Source: Cyclobacteriaceae bacterium
GTDB taxonomy: Bacteria > Bacteroidota > Bacteroidia > Cytophagales > Cyclobacteriaceae
DNA: 64,000 bases
Direction of reading: 5' to 3'
Assembly (NCBI GenBank): GCA_024644875.1
Contig: JAHEGY010000005.1
Span: 21,240 to 85,239, forward strand
Both the position numbers and the translations under genes were made by a program. This document shows, one piece after another, positions 52,425 to 62,235 of this stretch. How positions within the stretch are numbered: position 1 is the stretch's first letter; the number at the start of each line of letters is the position of its first letter. The notes beneath the pieces were generated by a model, which made no database searches, had not been told where the DNA came from, and worked only from the letters and a program-made list of their open reading frames with translations.

Positions 52425-53766
52425 TATTTCTTCAAACAGTGTAAGTTCCAGAATCAATAAATCCAGGTTTTCAGCATTAGATGAGGTAGAAAGCCGGAAG
52501 TCCGGGAGAGTTCTGATCCGTTTACTGATCGTCACATTTCTTTTAGTCTTGATCATAATGTTCATCCCCTGGACTCAAAACATCCTGTCACGTGGAAATG
52601 TAACCACGCTCAGGCCAGATCAGCGTCCCCAGACCATTCATTCCATCATAGACGGAAGAATAGAAAAATGGTTTGTTCAGGAAGGGGATTATGTCGGTAA
52701 AGGGGATACCATATTATTTATCTCTGAAATTAAGGATGAGTATTTTGACCCCAATCTCCTGCGTCGTACTGAAGAGCAGTTGGAGTCAAAAGAAATGTCG
52801 GTCAATTCCTACATGGAAAAAGTGAAGGCATTGAATAACCAGATAGATGCATTGGCACAAACCGGTCGTTTGAAGCTTCAACAAGCACAGAACAAGCAAA
52901 AGCAGGCTGAATTAAAAGTGATCAGTGACAGCATTGATTATAAAGCCGCTATTATTAACTATCAAATAGCTGTAGAACAGTTGAATCGTATGCAACAATT
53001 GTACAATGAAGGTTTGAAATCGCTTACCGATCTTGAAAAAAGGAAATTGACCATGCAAAAGGCCCAGGCAGAGATGATATCATATGAAAATAAACTCCTT
53101 ACCAGCCAGAATGAAGTGATTAATACTCAGGTAGAATTAACCTCTATTCAGGCCCAGTACCGGGATGATGTAGCAAAGGCAGAATCTGAGAAGTTCACAG
53201 CCTTATCGAATATGTATGACGCAGAGGCCGTTGTTACAAAGTTACAGAACCAATATATGAATTATTCAATGCGTATAGGTATGTATTATATCACGGCACC
53301 ACAGGATGGTTACATCACCAAGGCCATTCAATCCGGATTGGGTGAGATGATCAAATCAGGAGAATCAATTGTGAGCATAATGCCTGCAAATTATGATCTT
53401 GCTGTGGAGATGTATGTTAAACCCCTTGACCTTCCCTTGTTGGATAAGGGTCAGCATGTCCGTATACAATTTGATGGCTGGCCTGCTATAGTTTTCTCCG
53501 GATGGCCAAATACCAGTTATGGCACCTATGGAGGAAGTATTTTTGCCATTGATAATTTCATAAGTGAGAACGGCATGTATCGAGTACTGGTAGCCGCTGA
53601 GCAGGATGACCATCCATGGCCCTCGGCACTCAGGGTTGGTGCTGGGACGACGAATATTGTTTTATTAAAAGACGTTCCGATCTGGTATGAGCTTTGGCGG
53701 AAGATCAACGGCTTCCCCCCTGACTATTATAAAGCGGATCTAAATGTAAATAATAACAAAAAATAA
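52417..53766 (+). CDS. HlyD-family periplasmic adaptor
   Basis: A 449-residue membrane fusion protein with one N-terminal helix (about 33-51), a lipoyl half-motif (DGRIEKWFVQEGDYVGKGDT), a long coiled-coil hairpin (about 110-285, with NKQKQAELKVISDS and LYNEGLKSLTDLEKRK), the second lipoyl half (YYITAPQDGYITKAIQSGLGE) and a beta-barrel domain. ATG at 52417 is preferred because an AGGAGG sequence (52403-52408) sits 8 bases before it, a rare good ribosome-binding site here; TTG at 52411 is less likely. It overlaps the ABC gene by 8 bases. Confidence 0.92.
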   Translation: MLNISSNSVSSRINKSRFSALDEVESRKSGRVLIRLLIVTFLLVLIIMFIPWTQNILSRGNVTTLRPDQRPQTIHSIIDGRIEKWFVQEGDYVGKGDTILFISEIKDEYFDPNLLRRTEEQLESKEMSVNSYMEKVKALNNQIDALAQTGRLKLQQAQNKQKQAELKVISDSIDYKAAIINYQIAVEQLNRMQQLYNEGLKSLTDLEKRKLTMQKAQAEMISYENKLLTSQNEVINTQVELTSIQAQYRDDVAKAESEKFTALSNMYDAEAVVTKLQNQYMNYSMRIGMYYITAPQDGYITKAIQSGLGEMIKSGESIVSIMPANYDLAVEMYVKPLDLPLLDKGQHVRIQFDGWPAIVFSGWPNTSYGTYGGSIFAIDNFISENGMYRVLVAAEQDDHPWPSALRVGAGTTNIVLLKDVPIWYELWRKINGFPPDYYKADLNVNNNKK

Positions 53767-53815
53767 TTAAAACGGTTAAAACAGCTTCGAAAAAGGATAA
53801 TAGAAAAAATAGAAG

Positions 53816-55222
53816 ATGCAAAAAATATCATACATATTCTTCATGATCATACTTGGGATCCAGACAGCCCATTCCTCTAATGACAGCACGCTTGTATTGT
53901 CCTTTGATACCTATATGGATATTGTAAAAACACACCATCCGGTATCCAAACAGGCTGAGCTGCAAATAAGAAAAGGGGACGCCGGCTTGCAATCTTCCAG
54001 GGGTGGTTTTGATCCTGAATTAATTACGGACATCGGTCAAAAATACTATGAAGGTAGTCAGTATTACAGCCTTGTCAATGCCGGATTAAAGATCCCGACC
54101 TGGATGGGGATTGAAATACAGGCAGGGTACGAACAAAACCAGGGATTATATCTGAACCCGGAAAATACCACACCTACGGATGGGCTTATGTACGCCGGGA
54201 TCTCTATACCTGTAGGACAGGGACTATTTATCGACAAACGAAGGGCCGAATTACAGAAAGCAAAGAATTTTCAGGAGATCAGTGCACTGGAACAGCTGAT
54301 CATGCTGAACGATTTGCTATACGAATCAGGCAAGGCATATTGGGAATGGTTTATTGCACATGGCAAATTGCTGGTATTTGAAGAAGCGTATGAATTGGCT
54401 GAAGACAGGTACCTGGCTGTAAAAAGAGGTGCCGCCCTGGGTGACTTGCCCCCCATTGACACCCTGGAGGCAGGGATTCAACTTCAGAACAGGGCATTGA
54501 GCCTGCAGCAAGCAAGGTTGGATTTTGAAAACACAACCGAGATGCTTTCACTGTATTTATGGGTTGACGGTATAGTTCCTCTGGAAACCTCCGAGGGAAC
54601 AATACCTGTCTCAAAGGACAGCATAACCGATTATTCATTAGAAGGTGGTTTGTTAAGTGAACTCGACACATTTATTGCAAATCACCCGGAACTTCAGCAA
54701 TACCAGTTTAAGGTCGAACAAATGGAAATTGATAAAAGATTGAAGAAAGAGCAACTTAAACCTGTGGTTAATTTGAAATACAATGCTTTATCAAAACCCG
54801 TAAATGGGAATCCATTTGCCTCATATAATACCAATAATTATACCTGGGGTCTTGAATTTAGTTTTCCGGTCTTCCTAAGAAAAGAAAGGGGAAATGTTAA
54901 ATTGGCTGACCTTAAGATACAAGATGCTGAATTCGAATTAAAAACCAAGCAGGCCGGAATCGAAACAAAAACAAATATGGCCTTGAACCTTTGGAATACT
55001 ACCATCGAACAAATTAATCTGTACAATCAAACGGTAAGAGATTATTATGGCCTTTTGGATGGTGAACGCAAAATGTTTAATGCCGGCGAGAGTTCCCTGT
55101 TTATGGTAAATTCCAGGGAGACCGGATATATTCAGGCCCAACTTAAGCTTATAGAACTGATTGCCAAAAATCGAAAAGCCAAGTTAGCTGCGAATTTTGC
55201 ATTAGGCCTGCTCGCTGATTAG
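53816..55222 (+). CDS. TolC-family outer-membrane channel
   Basis: A 468-residue outer-membrane efflux protein with a signal peptide (about 1-21). Its two repeats of long helices are visible, each opening with an OEP-like motif: HHPVSKQAELQIRKGDAGLQ (about 41-60) and ANHPELQQYQFKVEQMEIDKR (shown as blocks, about 288-308). LEFSFPVFLRKERGNVKLAD is the typical strand region FPlf-R-g-i-a. Completes the tripartite exporter with the two preceding genes, which lie 49 bases or less apart. No substrate gene is next to the operon. Confidence 0.92.
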   Translation: MQKISYIFFMIILGIQTAHSSNDSTLVLSFDTYMDIVKTHHPVSKQAELQIRKGDAGLQSSRGGFDPELITDIGQKYYEGSQYYSLVNAGLKIPTWMGIEIQAGYEQNQGLYLNPENTTPTDGLMYAGISIPVGQGLFIDKRRAELQKAKNFQEISALEQLIMLNDLLYESGKAYWEWFIAHGKLLVFEEAYELAEDRYLAVKRGAALGDLPPIDTLEAGIQLQNRALSLQQARLDFENTTEMLSLYLWVDGIVPLETSEGTIPVSKDSITDYSLEGGLLSELDTFIANHPELQQYQFKVEQMEIDKRLKKEQLKPVVNLKYNALSKPVNGNPFASYNTNNYTWGLEFSFPVFLRKERGNVKLADLKIQDAEFELKTKQAGIETKTNMALNLWNTTIEQINLYNQTVRDYYGLLDGERKMFNAGESSLFMVNSRETGYIQAQLKLIELIAKNRKAKLAANFALGLLAD

Positions 55223-55257
55223 GGATACGTAACATATGGTAGCAGCAGATCAAGCCT

Positions 55258-55728
55258 CTAATCCTTAAAACTACCGAATATGTCATTTACCGCTTTCTCG
55301 CGGTAATCAAATATGCTTTTTAGCTGCTTCCGAATAAACAATTCATTAGCAATTGTACCTAATATGCCAAATGGTGGTTTGTAGGATACGATATCTGTCA
55401 TTAGAACACCCCCGTCAATGGATTTAACATGGTGCTCATGGTGCCAGATACTGTATGGCCCAACGCGCTGTTCGTCTACAAAGAATTCTCTTTCACGGAC
55501 ATGAGTAATCTCTGTAACCCAGGTCATTTTTATACCCAAAATAGGACTAACCTTATACGCTATAATCATACCCGGATACATTTTGTCAGGAAGCTCGGGT
55601 GTAATAATATCAAATCCCATATGATCCGGAGTAATTTTCTTCAAATTTGATGGTGAAGAAATGAATCCCCAGACCGTATCGAGATTTGACGGGATCTTTT
55701 GAGTGGTGAAGAATTGATAAAAACCCAT
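55258..55728 (-). CDS. SRPBCC (START-like) family protein
   Basis: A 156-residue cytoplasmic protein of the SRPBCC fold: FTTQKIPSNLDTVWGFISSP, a central TEITHVREREFFVDEQRVGP (about 72-91) and HHEHHVKSIDGGVLMTDIVSY. It resembles the cell-division-inhibitor-like group often linked with NAD-dependent epimerase proteins. The ATG at 55728 is chosen, 2 bases after the stop of the SDR/DUF2867 gene, with which it forms an operon. Ligand unknown. Confidence 0.86.
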   Translation of the reverse strand: MGFYQFFTTQKIPSNLDTVWGFISSPSNLKKITPDHMGFDIITPELPDKMYPGMIIAYKVSPILGIKMTWVTEITHVREREFFVDEQRVGPYSIWHHEHHVKSIDGGVLMTDIVSYKPPFGILGTIANELFIRKQLKSIFDYREKAVNDIFGSFKD

Positions 55729-55730
55729 AA

Positions 55731-57149
55731 TCAAGTTGCTATATTTCTGATCATACCTCTGAAAACAATATAATGAAATGGCAAAAGAATATACCAATAA
55801 ATCCTTCCCCATATTCCTAAAGGTCTGTAAGTAGCCGTTTGGTAGAGTGTATTGTTCCTTATTTGAAATTCAAGCCATGCCTCGCCGGGCAGCCGCATCT
55901 CAGCATATAGCAGAAGCCGTTTTTCCTCTTTGCTGGCATACAGAACCCGCCAGAAATCAAGAGCATCTCCGGCTTCAATATCATCTGGATTTTTCCTTCC
56001 CCGTCGTATTCCAACCCCACCAAACAATTTATCCAGAAATCCACGGAAGCGCCACAACCAGTTAGCGAAATACCACCCATTATCACCTCCAATAGTCCAG
56101 ATACGTTCAGTAATTTCCACTTCATCTCTCACGTCTTCCTTTTTGTGGTCAATATAGCAACCATAAGTTGGGACAGAAACCAGGTTAGAAATACTTTCCT
56201 CCAGATCTGAACTTGATAAGGCATCGGTCCAGCTTGATGAAACGTCATGATGTTTTATTTTATCAAAGGCCAGTGCGACCGCTTCTTCATAGGGGATCAG
56301 TTTTATATTCAGTATTTCGGCCAGGTTATTCTCCCTGCATACAACTTCAATTTTCATGCTGTTAACAAGGTTAATGGCCAATTTATAGGAAGTAGAGGTT
56401 ACAAAATATAGCCAGTATGAAGAAAGTCTGGGAGTTAACACCGGGATAGTCAAAATTTTCCGCTTTAATTTACGCACCTTCGCAAATTTCAGAAGCATTT
56501 CTTTATATGTCAGAACTTCCGGACCTCCAATGTCATAATTTTTATCATATGTTTCCTCCAGGAGCAAAACACCTTTCAGAAACTCAATAACATTTCTTAC
56601 CGAAATAGGTTGTGATCTGGTGTTCAGCCATTTGGGCGTGACCATTATCGGCAATTTTTCTATCAGATCACGTATTATTTCAAATGAGGCGCTGCCGGAA
56701 CCAACAATGATCCCAGCCCTAAGCGTTGTTAAATGATAGCTGCCTGAAAAAAGAATATCCTCTACACTTTTCCTGGAACTTAAATGCCGGGACAAATCTT
56801 CTTCATTGACTATACCGCTAAGATATATGACCTGTGATGCCTCTGTTTTAGATATCCTATCCCGGAAGTTCCTGGCTGAATTCTCTTCCATGATCTGAAA
56901 GTCACCTGTAGTAGTTGACATAGAGTGAATAAGATAATAGGCTGCATCGATGTCATCGGGGATCCTGTCAAGCGTTTCTTTGCGAAGAAAGTTCACTTCA
57001 ATTACGCTTATGAGTTTGGTGCCATATTTCTTATGGTCGAATCGCTGCTTATCTCTGACACAACAAACCACCTCATGCCCATTTTTCAATAGAGTGGTTA
57101 GTAATCTCTTGCCTATGTATCCGGTTGCCCCTGTTAACAGAATTTTCAT
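55731..57149 (-). CDS. SDR/NmrA-like protein with C-terminal DUF2867 domain
   Basis: A 472-residue protein with two parts. Residues 1-300 are an atypical SDR/epimerase-like Rossmann domain: MKILLTGATGYIGKRLLTTL, AYYLIHSM and QVIYLSGIVNEEDLS. Residues about 305-470 match DUF2867, with GWYFANWLWRFRGFLDKLFG, DDIEAGDALDFWRVL, YAEMRLPGEAWLEFQI and ATYRPLGIWGRIYWY. It lies between an SRPBCC protein and a second SDR, each 2 bases away; such trios occur in other bacteria with unknown roles, perhaps in lipid or pigment metabolism. ATG at 57149 starts the fold exactly; the longer frame adds 20 residues. Confidence 0.88.
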   Translation of the reverse strand: MKILLTGATGYIGKRLLTTLLKNGHEVVCCVRDKQRFDHKKYGTKLISVIEVNFLRKETLDRIPDDIDAAYYLIHSMSTTTGDFQIMEENSARNFRDRISKTEASQVIYLSGIVNEEDLSRHLSSRKSVEDILFSGSYHLTTLRAGIIVGSGSASFEIIRDLIEKLPIMVTPKWLNTRSQPISVRNVIEFLKGVLLLEETYDKNYDIGGPEVLTYKEMLLKFAKVRKLKRKILTIPVLTPRLSSYWLYFVTSTSYKLAINLVNSMKIEVVCRENNLAEILNIKLIPYEEAVALAFDKIKHHDVSSSWTDALSSSDLEESISNLVSVPTYGCYIDHKKEDVRDEVEITERIWTIGGDNGWYFANWLWRFRGFLDKLFGGVGIRRGRKNPDDIEAGDALDFWRVLYASKEEKRLLLYAEMRLPGEAWLEFQIRNNTLYQTATYRPLGIWGRIYWYILLPFHYIVFRGMIRNIAT

Positions 57150-57151
57150 CC

Positions 57152-57850
57152 TTAGATTTTTATCGCAGACATACCTCCATCCACATGAAAAACTTGCCCT
57201 GTTATCCATCCTGATTTTTCGGATAGTAAGAATTCTATCATATTAGCTATATCTTCAGGTTTACCGATTTTCTTTAGTGGATGCCTTTCTGCATTAGCCT
57301 TCCGTTTATCCTCACTGGTTAATAAATGGGCTGCCATGGGTGTATCCGTCAGGGAGGGAGCAACACAATTTACGCGGATCCGTGGTGCAAATTCGGCGGC
57401 TAGCGCTTTGCTGAAACCTTCAATTGCGCCTTTTGAAGCAGCTACCTGCGTGTGAAAGGGAAAACCCATCTGCACTGCAACTGTCGAGAATAATACAATG
57501 GATGCATTACCTGACGCTTTGAGTTTTGGAAAAGCGGCTTTAATCATTTTAACTGCCCCAACCAATTGAAGTTCAAAGTCTTTGATAAATTCACCGGGCT
57601 TCATTCTGATAAATGGTCTAAGGTTTATACTTCCCGGGCAGTATACAAGACCCTCGACAGTTTCGGGGAGGAATCCGATATCGATTTCATCTTCTAAAAC
57701 ATTACACTTTTCGTAAGTCAAATCGGGGATATCACGTTCAGGTCTGTGCTCATTATAAGTAGCATAAACATGATGTCCTGATTCCGCCAGCCTGACAGAT
57801 AAATGTCTTCCGATACCTGACGATCCTCCAATAATAAAATAATTTGCCAT
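57152..57850 (-). CDS. SDR-family oxidoreductase lacking the catalytic Tyr
   Basis: A 232-residue short-chain dehydrogenase-like protein: the cofactor motif GGSSGIGRHLSV (about 7-18), CPGSINLRPF (in place of NNAG), and a C-terminal GWITGQVFHVDGGMSA. The active-site segment is QVAASKGAIEGFSKALA; Val occupies the position of the catalytic Tyr in YxxxK, while the Lys is present. It may bind NAD(P) without normal SDR chemistry, or use other residues. ATG 57850 (MANYF) or 57856. First gene of the trio with the SDR/DUF2867 and SRPBCC genes. Confidence 0.85.
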   Translation of the reverse strand: MANYFIIGGSSGIGRHLSVRLAESGHHVYATYNEHRPERDIPDLTYEKCNVLEDEIDIGFLPETVEGLVYCPGSINLRPFIRMKPGEFIKDFELQLVGAVKMIKAAFPKLKASGNASIVLFSTVAVQMGFPFHTQVAASKGAIEGFSKALAAEFAPRIRVNCVAPSLTDTPMAAHLLTSEDKRKANAERHPLKKIGKPEDIANMIEFLLSEKSGWITGQVFHVDGGMSAIKI

Positions 57851-57958
57851 GATCAATTAAGTATAATTATGCCAGGGAATTTTAATCCCTTAATTTTTTC
57901 TGAGTATTCTGTTGTATAAGAACAATAATAGTTGCGAAGTGTTTACGCCATTACGTTT

Positions 57959-58795
57959 TCACAATTCAAAACTATCAGGATGCAATCCCACGACAGCCTG
58001 GTTTCTATCCAGTTTATTGATGAGATTCATATCATCAATTGATATCTCAAAATCGAATATATCCGCATTGGATATGATTCTATCCTTTCGGGAAGATTTC
58101 GGAATAGCTATCACACCTTTCTGCAGGCTCCACCTTAAAGCGATTTGAGCTATAGATTTCTGGTACCGTTCAGAGAGCTCCCTGAACAGATCAATTTGAA
58201 ATATCTTACCCCTCATAAAGGGTGACCAACCCTCATATTGTATACTTAACTCCCGACAGTAATCAATAAGGTCCTGCTGGATTATGTAAGGATGAAACTC
58301 CATCTGATTCACCATGGGAACTATTTCGGCAGTCTTTAGTAATTCCCTGATATGCCGTTCAGGAAAATTACTGACGCCTATTGCCCTTATCCGGCCTTCA
58401 AGGTACAATTTTTCTATCGCTTTCCAGGTATCCGGAAATTTACCCTTAACCGGATAGTGTATCAGATAAAGGTCCAGATAATCGAGTTTAAGCTTACCCA
58501 TACTTGTTTCAAAGGCCTTTAACGTTTTTTCATATCCCTGGTCGGTGTTCCAGACCTTGCTCACAACAAATATCTCCTCTCGCGCAATATCATATGCCCT
58601 TACCGCTTCTCCTACTCCGGTTTCATTTTTGTACAGTGTAGCTGTATCGATGTGCCTGTACCCAGCGTCAAGCGCCCATGTTACACTATTAAACACTTCT
58701 TTACCATCTTTGCAGTCATATACACCAAGGCCCAGGTAAGGCATTTTAACGCCATTATTCAGTGTAAATGTGCCCGATATATCTGTAATATTCAT
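57959..58795 (-). CDS. Aldo/keto reductase (2,5-diketo-D-gluconate reductase-like)
   Basis: A 278-residue TIM-barrel NADPH-dependent reductase. Family marks: MPYLGLGVYDC, GYRHIDTATLYKNETGVGEAV (Asp and Tyr of the tetrad, about 44-64 in blocks), VSKVWN (Lys), DLYLIHYP (His), IRAIGVSNFPERHI and a C-terminal IPKSSRKDRIISNADIFDF. AKR5-like. It may reduce small aldehydes or keto sugars. Monocistronic in appearance, 108 bases upstream of the SDR trio. Confidence 0.92.
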   Translation of the reverse strand: MNITDISGTFTLNNGVKMPYLGLGVYDCKDGKEVFNSVTWALDAGYRHIDTATLYKNETGVGEAVRAYDIAREEIFVVSKVWNTDQGYEKTLKAFETSMGKLKLDYLDLYLIHYPVKGKFPDTWKAIEKLYLEGRIRAIGVSNFPERHIRELLKTAEIVPMVNQMEFHPYIIQQDLIDYCRELSIQYEGWSPFMRGKIFQIDLFRELSERYQKSIAQIALRWSLQKGVIAIPKSSRKDRIISNADIFDFEISIDDMNLINKLDRNQAVVGLHPDSFEL

Positions 58796-58918
58796 ATTTT
58801 ATAACAAGAATTTACCATTTAGTCATATTTATCTGGATCAATATAACATTAAAGAAATCATATCGCAAATCATGTCCATTACATACTGACAAAATGGCAT
58901 AATTATTCAGATATTGTA

Positions 58919-58926
58919 TATCTTTG
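58919..58926 (+). promoter_or_regulatory. Possible miaB -7 element (TATCTTTG)
   Basis: TATCTTTG matches TAnnTTTG exactly and lies 28 bases before the miaB ATG. No clear -33 TTTG at 19 bases. Confidence 0.4.
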
Positions 58927-58954
58927 CATTTGCATAAAAAGAAGAATCCGATAA

Positions 58955-60415
58955 ATGATTAAATTCAATTGGGATACAGTAAAAGAAGAGCAGAATGTTG
59001 GCTCCCGTGAAACAATGCAGGTTACACGTGAGGAAGCGACTGGTAATGACAGAAAACTGTATATTGAAAGCTATGGATGTCAGATGAATTTTTCTGATAG
59101 TGAGATTGTAAGCTCAATTATGAAAAAAGATGGGTTTGACACAACCGCTCAATTTGAATCAGCTGATGTGATCTTTATAAATACATGTTCAATCCGGGAG
59201 AAGGCCGAACAAACCATAAGAAAAAGATTAAAGCAATTTAATGGCATTAAGAAGGAAAAACCTGAATTGATGGTAGGCATACTGGGATGCATGGCTGAAC
59301 GGCTTAAAAACAAGTTGCTTGATGAGGAAAAAATTGTGGACCTGGTGGTTGGACCTGATGCTTACAGGGATTTGCCTAACCTTGTCAGAAAAGTCGATGA
59401 TGGCCAGAAAGCAGTCAACACATTCCTGTCCAGAGAAGAAACCTATGCTGACATTTCGCCTGTTCGTTTGAACTCAAATGGTGTTACTGCATTCATATCT
59501 ATCATGAGGGGATGCGACAACATGTGTTCTTTCTGTGTGGTCCCCTTTACAAGAGGAAGGGAAAGAAGCAGGGATCCTTATTCCATCGTTAATGAAGCCA
59601 GGAATTTATTCGAGAGGGGCTATCGTGAAGTGACCCTGCTTGGCCAGAACGTGGATTCTTATAAATGGTCAGAAGCAGAAAATAATAAGAGCAGGCTGGA
59701 CAGAAGCCAGGAGATTGATGCGTATGTTGATTTTGCCCAGCTATTGGAAATGGTTGCTAATATTGATTCCGAACTCAGGGTGAGGTTCTCAACTTCTCAT
59801 CCAAAAGACATAACCGATGAGGTACTAAACACAATGGCCAGATATGAGAATATCTGCAATTACATACATCTGCCTGCTCAGAGCGGGAATACAAGAGTTT
59901 TGGATTTGATGAATAGAACCTATACCCGGGAATGGTATCTTGATAAGATCGCTTCCATCAGAAGGATTGTTGGAGCTGACTGTGGCATTTCATCAGATTG
60001 GATTACAGGTTTCTGTTCTGAAACTGAGGATGAGCATAATGACACACTTTCTTTAATGGAATCCGTGAAATTTGATTTCAGTTATATGTTTGCCTATTCT
60101 GAAAGGCCAGGCACCCCGGCCTCTAAAAAATTCAAGGACGACGTACCCTTGGAAATCAAAAAGCGAAGGCTCCAGGAAATTATAGACCTTCAGAGCAGAC
60201 ATTCCATGGAACGCAATACAGAGGATATTAATAAAGTGCATAAGGTTCTTATTGAAGGTTATTCCAAGCGCTCGAAAGAACATTTACAGGGAAGGACCAG
60301 CACGAATAAAGTGGTGGTATTCCTGGCTGGAGATTATCATAAAGGGCAGTATGTACATGTAAAAATAAATGAATGTACCTCGGCAACTTTGCTTGGTGAG
60401 GTAGTTAAATCGTAA
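58955..60415 (+). CDS. miaB: tRNA-2-methylthio-N6-dimethylallyladenosine synthase
   Basis: A 486-residue radical SAM methylthiotransferase that completes ms2i6A37 after MiaA. N-terminal UPF0004 domain with its three cluster cysteines ([25 protein letters not shown] and [10 protein letters not shown]), the radical SAM motif [17 protein letters not shown] (CxxxCxxC, about 190-206), GQNVDSYKW and a TRAM domain near the C-terminus. An N-terminal extension of about 30 residues precedes the core. It is followed 10 bases later by the sigma-54 activator. Confidence 0.96.
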   Translation: MIKFNWDTVKEEQNVGSRETMQVTREEATGNDRKLYIESYGCQMNFSDSEIVSSIMKKDGFDTTAQFESADVIFINTCSIREKAEQTIRKRLKQFNGIKKEKPELMVGILGCMAERLKNKLLDEEKIVDLVVGPDAYRDLPNLVRKVDDGQKAVNTFLSREETYADISPVRLNSNGVTAFISIMRGCDNMCSFCVVPFTRGRERSRDPYSIVNEARNLFERGYREVTLLGQNVDSYKWSEAENNKSRLDRSQEIDAYVDFAQLLEMVANIDSELRVRFSTSHPKDITDEVLNTMARYENICNYIHLPAQSGNTRVLDLMNRTYTREWYLDKIASIRRIVGADCGISSDWITGFCSETEDEHNDTLSLMESVKFDFSYMFAYSERPGTPASKKFKDDVPLEIKKRRLQEIIDLQSRHSMERNTEDINKVHKVLIEGYSKRSKEHLQGRTSTNKVVVFLAGDYHKGQYVHVKINECTSATLLGEVVKS

Positions 60416-60425
60416 AGAAAATACT

Positions 60426-61682
60426 TTGAGAGACGAAGATTTATTAAGTATAAAACAGCGATATGGGATAAATGGCAATTCTCCATTGCTTAATAACGCT
60501 ATTCGAGTGGCAATACAAGTAGCTCCGACAGATATGACGGTGCTGATCAGTGGTGAAAGTGGAACGGGAAAGGAATCTTTCAGCAAGATCATTCACCAGC
60601 AAAGTCCTAGAAAACACGGGCAGTTCATCGCCATCAATTGTGGTGCCATACCTGAGGGAACCATTGATTCTGAATTATTCGGCCATGAAAAAGGGTCCTT
60701 TACGGGTGCTCATGAAGCACGTAAAGGATATTTCGAAGTAACAAACGGCGGAACAATATTTCTGGACGAAATCGGAGAAATGCCCCAAAATACACAGGCC
60801 CGCTTACTGAGAGTCCTCGAATATGGAGAATTCATTAAAGTGGGATCATCAAAAGTTCAGAAAGCAGATGTAAGGGTTTTGGCTGCAACGAACATCAATT
60901 TACAGAAGGCCGTAGAGAACGGGGATTTTCGTGAGGATTTATTCTACAGGCTGAATACAGTCCCAATATTTGTACCCCCACTCCGCGAACGCGGGGAAGA
61001 CATCGTTCTATTGTTCAGAAAATTTGCCTCTGATTTCTCCGAGAAATACCGGACCAAACCGATTATGCTCGCGGATGATGGGAAAGAAACACTTCTTAAT
61101 TACCGATTCCCGGGCAATATTCGTCAGTTGAAAAACCTGGTAGAACAAATTTCAATTCTTGAAACTAATCGGAATATAAATACTGAGATCTTGTTAAAAT
61201 ATCTTCCACGGGAAGAGAATCTGATCCCGGCATTGTATAAAAATAAAAATAATGAGGGAGTTTCAGAAAGAGAATTATTATATAAGATTCTTTTTGAAAT
61301 GAGAAGGGATGTTACAGAACTCAAGAGACTCGTCAATGTAATTATTGGCGATGAGGAATTTGATGCAGAAGCACTCAGAGAGTCCAGCAGTATTATTGAC
61401 AGCCTTGAGAAAAAACCGGAAAAGGAACTGGAAGAAAAAACTACAGCATTACTGATCAAACCAAATACTGATCCATCGAAAGATTTCGTTTATTCTAATA
61501 TTGAAGATATTTCGCATGAGACAGAATCTGAAGAATCATTATCTTTAGAGGAGAAAGAAAAGGAGCTGATCATAAAAGCCTTAAAAAAGAATAATAATAA
61601 AAGAAAGTACGCAGCAAAAGATCTGGGGATATCTGAGAGGACGCTTTATCGTAAAATCAAACAATTTGAAATTGAGGAATAA
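60426..61682 (+). CDS. Sigma-54-dependent transcriptional activator without receiver domain
   Basis: A 418-residue AAA+ activator. The AAA+ domain covers about 22-255 with Walker A GESGTGKESFS (about 41-51), the GAFTGA loop as GSFTGA (about 93-98), GTIFLDEIGEMP (Walker B) and FREDLFYRLNTVPI. A helical linker follows, and the FIS-type HTH is at the end (KRKYAAKDLGISERTLYRKI). No regulatory N-terminal domain is present, so activity must be set by other means. The start is TTG (60426); the alignment of the first residues with homologs supports it. Common in Bacteroidales between miaB and lptE. Confidence 0.92.
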   Translation: MRDEDLLSIKQRYGINGNSPLLNNAIRVAIQVAPTDMTVLISGESGTGKESFSKIIHQQSPRKHGQFIAINCGAIPEGTIDSELFGHEKGSFTGAHEARKGYFEVTNGGTIFLDEIGEMPQNTQARLLRVLEYGEFIKVGSSKVQKADVRVLAATNINLQKAVENGDFREDLFYRLNTVPIFVPPLRERGEDIVLLFRKFASDFSEKYRTKPIMLADDGKETLLNYRFPGNIRQLKNLVEQISILETNRNINTEILLKYLPREENLIPALYKNKNNEGVSERELLYKILFEMRRDVTELKRLVNVIIGDEEFDAEALRESSSIIDSLEKKPEKELEEKTTALLIKPNTDPSKDFVYSNIEDISHETESEESLSLEEKEKELIIKALKKNNNKRKYAAKDLGISERTLYRKIKQFEIEE

Positions 61683-62202
61683 ACATATTGCATTTTTAAT
61701 GGTGGCCTTGACAGCCATTTTATACAAATGTGGAATTTATTCTTTTTCCGGTGCCAGCATTTCACCGGACATCGAAACGGTTTCCATTGATTTCTTTTAT
61801 AATGAAGCGGGTGACGGTCCTCCTTATCTTAGCCAGCAATTCACTGAAGGTTTGAAAGAATATTTCCAGAACAATACTAATCTGGGGATAGACAACTCCG
61901 GGAATGGGGATCTTCAGTTCAGTGGCAATATTGCATCTTTTAGGTACAGGCCGATCGCCCCAACAGTAGGGATCAATGAAAACGCACCTGATAATGCCGG
62001 ATTGCAGAGATTAACCATCAGTATACGCGTTGAGTATATTAATACCGATGACGATACCTTTGATTTTGACCAGCAATTTTCATTTTATGCAGATTACGAT
62101 CCAAGCACTACTTCAATTTCCGCTATAGAACCGGCTCTGGTTGAGGAGATATTTGAACAATTATATGTGGATATTTTTAATGCATCGGTGGCGAATTGGT
62201 AA
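61672..62202 (+). CDS. lptE: LptE-like LPS assembly lipoprotein
   Basis: A 176-residue outer-membrane lipoprotein. Lipobox ILYKC with Cys at about 20, then the conserved GIYSFSGASISPDIETVSIDF (in blocks), which is the pattern of the Bacteroidota LptE family that plugs LptD. A YLSQQFTEGLKEYFQNNTNL helix and a C-terminal IFEQLYVDIFN follow. The start is TTG: 61672 (or 61666), so the gene overlaps the end of the sigma-54 activator by 11 bases. The symbol rests on family similarity. Confidence 0.82.
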   Translation: MRNKHIAFLMVALTAILYKCGIYSFSGASISPDIETVSIDFFYNEAGDGPPYLSQQFTEGLKEYFQNNTNLGIDNSGNGDLQFSGNIASFRYRPIAPTVGINENAPDNAGLQRLTISIRVEYINTDDDTFDFDQQFSFYADYDPSTTSISAIEPALVEEIFEQLYVDIFNASVANW

Positions 62203-62235
62203 TAAATTTATTAATATTCGAATTCATTTTTAAAA

